NCBI GenBank assembly: GCA_951640195.1
Contig: OX621171.1
Coordinates: 434,001-498,000 of the forward strand
DNA from: Porpolomopsis calyptriformis
Taxonomy: Eukaryota > Basidiomycota > Agaricomycetes > Agaricales > Hygrophoraceae
Reading direction: 5' to 3'
Length of the DNA: 64,000 nt
Below, one piece after another: positions 58,021 to 64,000 of this stretch (positions are counted from its first letter, which is position 1; each line of letters opens with the position of its first letter). Position numbers and translations under genes: made by a program. The notes beneath the pieces are model-generated. The model was not told the origin of the DNA and searched no databases. It was given only the letters and a program-made list of their open reading frames with translations.

Positions 58021-58200
58021 TCAAGTCGCCGTTTGAATTGAGTCTTCGTACGTCTTCACAATTTCCTTGGCGTGTTGTAAAATGTTCGATCGATCTTCCC
58101 AAGTGGCTTCTTCGATCGGATAGCCTTTCCATTTGACCAAGTATTTTTGGCGTCGTTTAGCTCCGGAATGTTGCAGTATAGATTCGACCTCGTATTCTTC
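58021..58200 (-). pseudogene. Element A chromodomain, cut off from Pol
   Basis: After a TAA at 58203-58201 the same frame continues EEYEVESILQHSG, KYLVKWKGYPIEEATWED, ending in TGA at 58023-58021. B and C have Glu codons (GAG, GAA) in place of the TAA, so a G-to-T change in A detached the chromodomain. Chromodomains target integration to modified histones, so new insertions by this copy would be mistargeted, if made at all. Confidence 0.85.
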
Positions 58201-60981
58201 TTAGTTTTCGATCAGATCAGGGGGAGGTCGTGATGTGTCGATGATATCAGGGTGGAGTAATTCATTTCCGACGTTGGGTCTCAGGAGTGAAACGTGAAAG
58301 ACTGGGTGCAGTCTCCATGTTCTGGGAATGTCGATCAGATAAGCAAGGTCCGATATCTTTTTCAAGACCTTGAATGGTCCGGTCTGTCGATTGTCAAGTT
58401 TCTTCGAGGGTCGTGTCGTCTTGATATTCTTGGTGTCCAACCAGACTAGATCTCCTTCTTCGTAGGAGGGTGAAGGTTTCCGTTTACGATCGGCGTATTT
58501 CTTCATTGACTCCGTTGTCTTTGATAAGGATCGTTCGGCGTTTTGCTGTGCACGTGTAAGACGTTCGTGGAAGGTATTTGCTGCGGGCACGTTGCTTTGA
58601 TCCGGAATGATTGTGGGAAGATGAGGATGACGTCCGTATTCCATATAGAACGGCGATTGTGAAGTGGCAGAGTGTTGCCGATTATTGTAGGCAAATTCCG
58701 CAGAAGCAAGCCATTCTGACCAGTCGTCCTGCATGAAGTTAGTATAGAAACGCAAGTAAACTTCGAGTTCTTGATTGGTGCGTTCCGTTTGACCATCTGT
58801 CTGAGGATGATACGCAGTGGAGAGACCGGAGATGATTCCTAAGGAGTTATTGAGGGCTTCTGTGAATTTGGACGCAAATTGCACTCCACGATCGGATATA
58901 ACCTTTTGGGGCCATCCATGATGTTTCCAGATGTGATTCCGAAAGAGTTTTGCAGCACCTTCTGATGAAAGATTAGAAGTTGTTGGAATGAAATGAGCAC
59001 GTTTAGTGAAACGATCGACAACAACCATTACAGCATCATAGCCTTGTGACTTGGGGAGTTCGACAATGAGATCGACGGTAATTTCCTTCCATGGTTCCGT
59101 AGAGGGGGGTATGGGTTGGAGTAGTCCTGACGGCTTCGAGGGGAAGTTCTTGTTTTGTTGACAAGCGGGGCAGGATCGAACGTAGTTGGTGATGTCTTGT
59201 AAGGCACCATCCCAAATAAAGTTACGAAGGACGAGTTCCTTCATCTTCTCAATGCCAGGGTGGCCAGCGTGGGGGTAGGCGTGGGACAGTCGTATAATAT
59301 CTGTGCGCAAAGATACTTCCTCCGGCACTACTATCCAACCTTCAACATCGCGTACAAGCCCATCAGCTTGGGTCCAAGCGAGTGAGGCATCCTCGAGTTT
59401 ATCTTGGATCTTCTGTGGGAGTGGGATTTTGAACCGTAATCTAGAGAGAAAGCTTGAATTCGACAACTTGACAATTGAATTTATCCATCGGTCGCGCGCT
59501 ATCAGAACTTCGTTCTCCACGTCGGCTTCGACGCCAGGTAAGTAATCTGGGCGCCTAGACAGGCCGTCGGCCTTGTTCTTCCTCCCTGGAACGTATTCAA
59601 TCTTGAACCCGAATCTGGACAGATACTCAGACCAACGAGTTTGGCGATTTGATAGGCGAAGATTCTTTGAAAAGTATCGCAAGGCCAAACTGTCTGTCCT
59701 GATGAGAATATTGTGTCTCGCTCCTTTGAGGAGATGACGCCATTGTTTAAAGGAATCAATGATCGCCAGGAGTTCTAGATCGTGGGTAGGATAGTTCTTT
59801 TTGGCAGGAGAGGTAGATCTTGAGTGATAGCCGACAGGTTTCCAATGTCTGTCATGAAGTTGGGAGAGTATCCCCGCGATTCCAATGATAGAGGCATCAG
59901 TTTCTAAGCAATAGGGGAGATCGCGATCAGGAATATGAAGAACGGGCGCGTTCGTTAAAAGGGACTTGACGTTGTCGAAGGCTTCTTGTCTCCGAGGAGT
60001 CCATTCCCACACAGTTTCATTGTGCAAGAGTTCATAGAGAGGGGTAGCAACTCTGGAGAAATCCTTGATATATCTCCGCCAAAAGTTCGCACTGCCCAAG
60101 AAGGATTGGAGTTGTTTCACCGTTTCCGGAATTGGCCAAGACATGATAGCGTCGACTTTCTTCGGGTTGGTGGTGATTCGTCCTTTGGATAAGACGACTC
60201 CGAGATAAATGACTTCCTCCTTCTTGAACTGGCACTTGATGGGTTTACACGAGAGTCCGTGTTTCTTCATGATATTTAGAGTCTTGAAGGTCCAGTGTCG
60301 CAATTCCTGTAAATCATCTCCACAAACAAGCACGTCATCAATATAGATGAAAACATTTCCAGAGTCCAGGACTTCTTTGAATCTTGTGTCGATCATCCGT
60401 TGAAAGGTGGCTGGTGAGTTCCGCAAACCAAAGAACATGACAGTAGGTTCGAAGGCGCCTGCTTCAGTGATGAAAGCAGCTTTCCATTCGTCGCCTTCCT
60501 TGATCCTGACGTTGTTGAATCCCCATCGGATATCCATGACCGTGAATAGAGAAGCTGTTAGAAGTTTAGGTCGCTGGAGTATTTGATGAAGAAGAGGAAG
60601 GGGATAATGATCAGGAACCGTGTGTTCGTTGAGGTAGCGATAATCCTCGATAGGGCGTAAGCCAGCATTTTTACCTTTAGCGTTTACTTCTTCGGCTTTC
60701 TTTCCAAAGAAGAATGGAGAGACTTGTTTCGATTTGGAAACTCGTATTCGTCCAGTAGATAAGTTTTCGTCGATGAACTTGTGTAAGTGATCCATCTCAA
60801 GAGGGGACATTGCGTATTTCGTGCCTTTGACTGGCCTGAAGGTTTCATCCAGTTCTATGGCGTGGTCGAATTCCGAATGCGGTGGAAGGCGGTCGAAGGA
60901 TTCTTTGGCAAAGACACTAGAATAGTCTTTCCAGTATACCTCCAGTACAAACTTTCGCATATCTTCTTCCACCGTGCTGGC
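58201..60981 (-). CDS. Element A Pol: reverse transcriptase, RNase H, integrase
   Basis: An open frame of about 920 codons. The RT has FTVMDIRWGFNN (about residue 145), NSPATFQRM and FIYIDDVLV (catalytic YIDD about residue 220). RNase H starts YCLETDAS (about 358) and has RTDSLALRYF. The integrase has the H-x6-H/C-x2-C zinc part (HAYPHAGHPG, CPACQQNK, about 570-610), D in ITVDLIVELP, D in VISDRGVQF and E in TERTNQELEVY, and then a GPF-type module ending at LIEN. It is in the protease frame, separated by the TGA at 60984-60982. Start shown as the frame after that stop; the true product is likely a Gag-Pol fusion. Confidence 0.93.
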   Translation of the reverse strand, partial: ASTVEEDMRKFVLEVYWKDYSSVFAKESFDRLPPHSEFDHAIELDETFRPVKGTKYAMSPLEMDHLHKFIDENLSTGRIRVSKSKQVSPFFFGKKAEEVNAKGKNAGLRPIEDYRYLNEHTVPDHYPLPLLHQILQRPKLLTASLFTVMDIRWGFNNVRIKEGDEWKAAFITEAGAFEPTVMFFGLRNSPATFQRMIDTRFKEVLDSGNVFIYIDDVLVCGDDLQELRHWTFKTLNIMKKHGLSCKPIKCQFKKEEVIYLGVVLSKGRITTNPKKVDAIMSWPIPETVKQLQSFLGSANFWRRYIKDFSRVATPLYELLHNETVWEWTPRRQEAFDNVKSLLTNAPVLHIPDRDLPYCLETDASIIGIAGILSQLHDRHWKPVGYHSRSTSPAKKNYPTHDLELLAIIDSFKQWRHLLKGARHNILIRTDSLALRYFSKNLRLSNRQTRWSEYLSRFGFKIEYVPGRKNKADGLSRRPDYLPGVEADVENEVLIARDRWINSIVKLSNSSFLSRLRFKIPLPQKIQDKLEDASLAWTQADGLVRDVEGWIVVPEEVSLRTDIIRLSHAYPHAGHPGIEKMKELVLRNFIWDGALQDITNYVRSCPACQQNKNFPSKPSGLLQPIPPSTEPWKEITVDLIVELPKSQGYDAVMVVVDRFTKRAHFIPTTSNLSSEGAAKLFRNHIWKHHGWPQKVISDRGVQFASKFTEALNNSLGIISGLSTAYHPQTDGQTERTNQELEVYLRFYTNFMQDDWSEWLASAEFAYNNRQHSATSQSPFYMEYGRHPHLPTIIPDQSNVPAANTFHERLTRAQQNAERSLSKTTESMKKYADRKRKPSPSYEEGDLVWLDTKNIKTTRPSKKLDNRQTGPFKVLKKISDLAYLIDIPRTWRLHPVFHVSLLRPNVGNELLHPDIIDTSRPPPDLIEN

Positions 60982-61562
60982 TCAGGATTCATCCAACTTT
61001 GATACGCGTCGATTCATGGCCAGCGTGACCGATTCCATTCCCAGTGACTCCGCATCTTTCGCTATCCATCGTGGTAGAGGGAAATCTTTGCTATCCAGAG
61101 CCAGTGTTGCCTCTTTCCAATCGATGTTGGGGTTGTGCTTTTTGAGCCACGGGAAGCCGAGGATAATATCCGTCTTAGATCCAAGATCGGTCACTTCCAA
61201 TCGGATCCGTTCATTGTGTCCTCCAGGAGCCTCTAACCAAATATCAATATCGTTCTCGATGGGTCCACCTCGGTTTTCAGATCCATCGGCATTCCGTACG
61301 GGGATTGGGGTTTCCAATCGTGTTAAAGTAAAATTGTGGCGAGCTGTGAAAGATTCGTCCATGAAATTTCCAGAGGCTCCACTATCAACCAGAGCAGTGG
61401 CCGGGACACGTCGACCAGTGTCGGTAGCTTCAATCCAAACATCCAAAATGAGTCCGAGATTGCCTTCTTCAAGAGTACCAAGAATTCGAAATAAATTGCA
61501 TGGAGTGGTGGTACATTCTTGAGTAGATACGTCCGTAACAGTAGGCGAAGCATTCGGACTCT
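60982..61562 (-). CDS. Element A protease
   Basis: In the -1 frame relative to gag, the coding is open from the slippage site at about 61572 to the TGA at 60984-60982. ALVDSGASGNFMDESF carries the intact D-S-G of a retropepsin, and ILGFPWLKKHNPNIDWKEA is the conserved C-terminal block. There is no early Met, which fits expression by frameshifting from gag. It would cleave the polyprotein in the particle. Confidence 0.88.
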
Positions 61563-61575
61563 TTAAAAACCCTGT
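61563..61575 (-). promoter_or_regulatory. Gag-Pol frameshift site of element A
   Basis: Minus strand CAG GGT TTT TAA: the heptamer G GGT TTT fits X XXY YYZ, with the gag stop directly after it. The -1 frame continues TTA AAG AGT into the protease. B keeps GGGTTTTTGA and C has one more T. Confidence 0.65.
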
Positions 61576-62711
61576 TCTTTCAGTTCCTTGACGAGCTGAG
61601 CTTTTCTCTCCTTCGGCCAGCGATCGATCCCGCAGTTGTCCACCACTCGAATAGTTTCCTCCGTAGTAACTGGGGAAACCACCTCGTCGACTCGTTCTAT
61701 CTCGATTCCTCGAATATTTCGTCCTCGACCTCGCCCTGTGGTTGGTCTTCCTCGTCGTTGTCCGGCAGGGGCACTACTCGATGGACGCACTGTCGGAGAA
61801 GAGGCGAGAGGGGAATTTGGACACTTGTTCGCCCAATGACCTGACTCTCCGCAGCGATAGCAGTTGCCTTGCGGAACGCGCGATATTGATGATGAGGAAG
61901 GTGTCTCCTGTTTGATAGGAGCAGAGGAGGGAGTTCGGGTCGTCGTTCGAGCCACGGTCTCCCTGGGAGCATAGTAGTTACTCCGGGGAGCGGCACGACG
62001 CTCAAGTGCAAGCTCGAGGCATTGTCGATCGAAGACGGAAGCTTTTCGCTTCCAAGCGTTAAGGGTGGCGGGGATGGGATCAAGGGCATAGATTTTTTCG
62101 AGAATTCCGGGATTGAGGCCGTTCCGGTAGAAAACTTTGAGGGCGTCGTCGTTGAATCCAGTTTCATCCGCGAGAGCTCCGAATCGTACGTTATAATTGT
62201 CCACAGTGGAAAGTCCTTGGGTTACCTTTTGAATTTTGACTTGCGCTGTCACTCTCGCATCAACGTCTCCAAAGCACTCCTCGAGCTCTTCCATGAAATC
62301 CTCGTAATCGGCTCCGATCCACTGAGCACGTTTGAACTCTTGGGTCTGTTGTCGGGCCCACGACTGGGCGACTCCAATCTTCATAAACGACAAGACATAA
62401 GTAATTTTCTGTCTGTCGGACCATTGGCTGTCGTCAAGGACTAGACGACAAGCTTGGATGAAGCTGAGACATTTGGCAGCAGACCCGTCGTATTCATCGG
62501 GTTTGGCGATCTTGATGGAGGGGGGAGTAGGTTGTTGAGGCAAAGGAGGCTGTTGGGGTTGTGGAGGAGGTTGGGGTTGTTGTTGTTGGAGCTGAGTAAT
62601 TAGCTGTTGTTGTTGGGTGATGGTTTGTTTGAGTTGGCGAACAGTGGCCACCAAAGTCGCAATATCAATGGTAGGGGGGTTGGTGGGGGTGTTAGCGGAT
62701 GTTCCTGACAT
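61563..62711 (-). CDS. Element A Gag (382 aa from the first ATG)
   Basis: An open frame from the ATG at 62711 to a TAA at 61565-61563. It has a helical Gln-rich N-terminus, a Pro/Gln linker, a capsid starting KIAKPDEYDGSA (about residue 68) through SFIQACRL and WARQQTQEFKRA to about residue 250, and an intact zinc knuckle CYRCGESGHWANKC at about 300, followed by a Ser/Arg-Gly tail. The same frame is open upstream to about 63095 with no ATG, and homologous sequence is conserved in B and C, so the real start may lie further upstream or use a non-AUG codon. Confidence 0.92.
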   Translation of the reverse strand: MSGTSANTPTNPPTIDIATLVATVRQLKQTITQQQQLITQLQQQQPQPPPQPQQPPLPQQPTPPSIKIAKPDEYDGSAAKCLSFIQACRLVLDDSQWSDRQKITYVLSFMKIGVAQSWARQQTQEFKRAQWIGADYEDFMEELEECFGDVDARVTAQVKIQKVTQGLSTVDNYNVRFGALADETGFNDDALKVFYRNGLNPGILEKIYALDPIPATLNAWKRKASVFDRQCLELALERRAAPRSNYYAPRETVARTTTRTPSSAPIKQETPSSSSISRVPQGNCYRCGESGHWANKCPNSPLASSPTVRPSSSAPAGQRRGRPTTGRGRGRNIRGIEIERVDEVVSPVTTEETIRVVDNCGIDRWPKERKAQLVKELKEQGF

Positions 62712-63141
62712 ATTGGTAGATGTCGGTTGTTGTGGAGTTGTTGGAGCTGTTGGTGTTGGTGTGGGTGTCGCAGAGGAAAGTTGGGAGTAGAGGGAACCAT
62801 ATCGTCCTGGTGGGGTAGCAGTTCGTTGATGAACTGGTCTCGTTGCTGGTGCTGAAGATGAAGTGAAGAGTCCTCTTGTTCTCGATCGAGTCCGTGGTCC
62901 TAGAGAGGTAGGAGCAGGGGTAGGAGTAGCTAACGTTTCTTCAAGGACTGAAGAAAAGGATGGTTCTTGATCTCGAATTGTAGCTGAGAAAGTCGATCTT
63001 GAAAGAGGGTCTTCGTAATGTTCTTCAACGTCTGAGTTGTCGGTAGAAGCCAGGATGGAAGTAGGTAAGGGGCAAAGAGGTGATGTCGATGATCACAGTG
63101 ATGGGGATGTTTGGATAAGCAGGTGGGAGAGAACCAGAAGG

Positions 63142-63298
63142 AAGTCTGATTCTTGTTATAAACCGGTTGTTCAGAACGCGTTTTACTTCGGTTGTTCTGT
63201 CCCAAGAGATATAGAGGATGGTTCCAAGTCCTTGTTATGAGTAGGCTAACGAGGAATCAGACTTAAGGTCTGATACGTACAGAAGTACTCTTTATATA
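63142..63298 (-). promoter_or_regulatory. Element A TATA box, self-primer and primer-binding site
   Basis: On the minus strand TATATAAA (63298-63291) is followed 34 bp later by AAGTCTGATTC (63264-63254) in the LTR. Its reverse complement GAATCAGACTT (63152-63142) starts two bases after the LTR. An 11-base match at the expected transcript start is the Tf1 self-priming layout. No TGG-type tRNA site is seen. Confidence 0.8.
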
Positions 63299-63565
63299 CT
63301 GACTACTTATCTGTGTGAGTCAGTGCGACATAACATGAGGTAGAGATAAGGATGAGTCATTGTGATCGATGACGAATCATAAAGGGGTTGAAACATAACG
63401 GAAATGAAGTGTGTCCGCATATGGGTAAAGTAGTGGGGAATCCCTAGGGAATCCCGGAGAAAGGTAATGGGGAATCCCGATAACAAATAGGGGGGAATCC
63501 CAAGATAAGAGATAGGTTTGCATACGATAAGATAAAGAAAATGAAGGAAAATTACGACCGTGACA
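63154..63565 (-). repeat. Element A 5' LTR
   Basis: 412 bp, same ends as the other LTR, GTGTT target duplication at 63566-63570. Confidence 0.97.
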
Positions 63566-63740
63566 GTGTTGAGAAATGAAGCAGAGGTCGAGGGGTTAAC
63601 ATAGGCTTCAATAATGAGCTCATCCAGGGGGTCAGGGGTGGGCATAGATATTGGGGGGGCAGGTAAAGATTGTGAGGAGCAGTTGAGGCATGTGGAGTGG
63701 CAGGGTGGTTGAATACTGAAAAGCAGACATATTGAACCCC
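63566..63740 (-). pseudogene. Element K Gag N-terminus, separated by A
   Basis: Coding sequence between the GTGTT duplication of A and the primer site of K. It would join the Gag at 56663. The frame is Pro/Ser-rich; the Met is not certain. Confidence 0.6.
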
Positions 63741-63755
63741 TCACAGTGGGCTCCA
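63738..63755 (-). promoter_or_regulatory. Element K primer-binding site (tRNA type)
   Basis: TGGAGCCCACTGTGAGGG on the minus strand, four bases after the LTR. It matches the site of H except at CpG-type positions (CACTGTGAGGG here, CACCGCAAGGG there). Confidence 0.7.
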
Positions 63756-63759
63756 ATTA

Positions 63760-64000
63760 TGTAGAAGGCATGAGGGATCTCAAGGAAGATTCCTCTTGTT
63801 TGTCCAAGGGGTATCAGAACACATAGGAATCAATTCAGTAAGTAGGTGATAGTGAGAAGGGGCTTCAAGGTTTTAAAGGCTTGATATATTGTGCAGGAAG
63901 GAAAGATATGTATTGGGGGAAGGTGTGTCTATGATTAAGTGACTATCTACTTGATATATATATAGAGGAGGTGAATAAAGGGACTTCTTTATAGGTATGT
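63760..64000 (-). repeat. Element K 5' LTR, continues past the window
   Basis: On the minus strand it ends GCCTTCTACA at 63760. It matches 54710-54994 in inverted orientation, which shows the border. A TATATATATA run lies near 63955. Runs beyond 64000. Confidence 0.8.

Larger units (their letters stand above)
56669..63565 (-). mobile_element. Element A: young, nearly intact Ty3/gypsy retrotransposon
   Basis: Two 412-bp LTRs (56669-57080 and 63154-63565), identical except for four bases, are flanked by perfect GTGTT duplications (56664-56668 and 63566-63570). Minus order: 5' LTR, leader, gag, protease, RT, RNase H, integrase, chromodomain, third ORF, 3' LTR. The frames are mostly open, and CpG is far more frequent than in the decayed copies. 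Remaining defects are a TGA between protease and RT, a TAA before the chromodomain and a TGA in the third ORF. It inserted in the Gag start of K. Confidence 0.97.

Noticed and set aside
59303..61522. Plus-strand ORFs opposite Pol and protease of A (for example 60974-61522)
   Set aside because: They are shadows of the well-supported minus-strand Pol and show no recognisable domain.
61570..62950. CCHC gag of A as a host zinc-knuckle gene
   Set aside because: It lies between perfect LTRs in the standard Gag position and has the capsid start seen in B and C.
1..64000. tRNA or rRNA genes
   Set aside because: No cloverleaf with A and B boxes and no rRNA-like stretch was noticed on reading; a tRNAscan or Infernal run would be decisive.

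Overview
This window looks like heterochromatic, transposon-packed nuclear DNA from a filamentous fungus, most likely an Agaricomycete basidiomycete. The pointers are short GT-AG introns of about 55-63 bp, several chromodomain Ty3/gypsy families, a DIRS-type tyrosine-recombinase retroelement, a BED-finger hAT transposase, and remnants of TPR-repeat and WD40-repeat genes. No tRNA, rRNA, CRISPR array or ordinary intact housekeeping gene was found. Almost everything is an element or a decayed remnant. The decay is dominated by C-to-T (G-to-A) changes, very often at CpG, including many CGA-to-TGA stops.

Layout: 1-2100 is a DIRS-like gag-type gene (minus). 2241-6832 is truncated gypsy element F (minus). 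6994-15136 is complete gypsy element D (plus; 257-bp LTRs; target duplication CTATG/CTACG). D is interrupted in its reverse transcriptase by E1, a 1708-bp solo LTR flanked by ACCAG. 15137-16402 continues the unrecognised gene that D split. 16403-17626 is the 5' end of gypsy element H, and 17627-24590 is gypsy element G (minus) with a second 1.7-kb solo LTR, E2 (TTGTC). 25380-28600 holds DIRS-type pieces. 28693-41796 is old gypsy element C (plus), in which element B (CCATA), solo LTR J1 (CCCAC), a 212-bp solo LTR L (CTCAG) and a 128-bp TTA-flanked MITE are nested. 41797-42430 is a D-family fragment. 42560-43280 is a TPR array, 43455-45062 a hAT transposase, and 45063-45369 a truncated E-type LTR. 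46300-52500 contains WD40-coding debris with solo LTR J2 (CCTGC). 52631-53981 is another D-family fragment, and 53982-64000 is gypsy element K. The youngest and best preserved element, A (56669-63565, minus, target duplication GTGTT, LTRs 408/412 identical), sits inside the gag of K.

Biology worth attention: (1) the E-type LTR carries, antisense to its own promoter, a complete three-exon gene with TATA box, two introns and AATAAA signal, predicting 237 residues with a near-CCHC finger, while the element's own gag frame starts inside the LTR on the other strand. (2) D carries a spliced antisense gene with its own TATA box, coiled coils and a cysteine cluster. (3) The A/B/C family carries a third sense ORF after the chromodomain. 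(4) A/B/C and D have LTR-to-PBS self-complementarity expected for Tf1-like self-priming, while H and K have a tRNA-type primer site. Thus three unrelated LTR-element families each carry a different additional gene.
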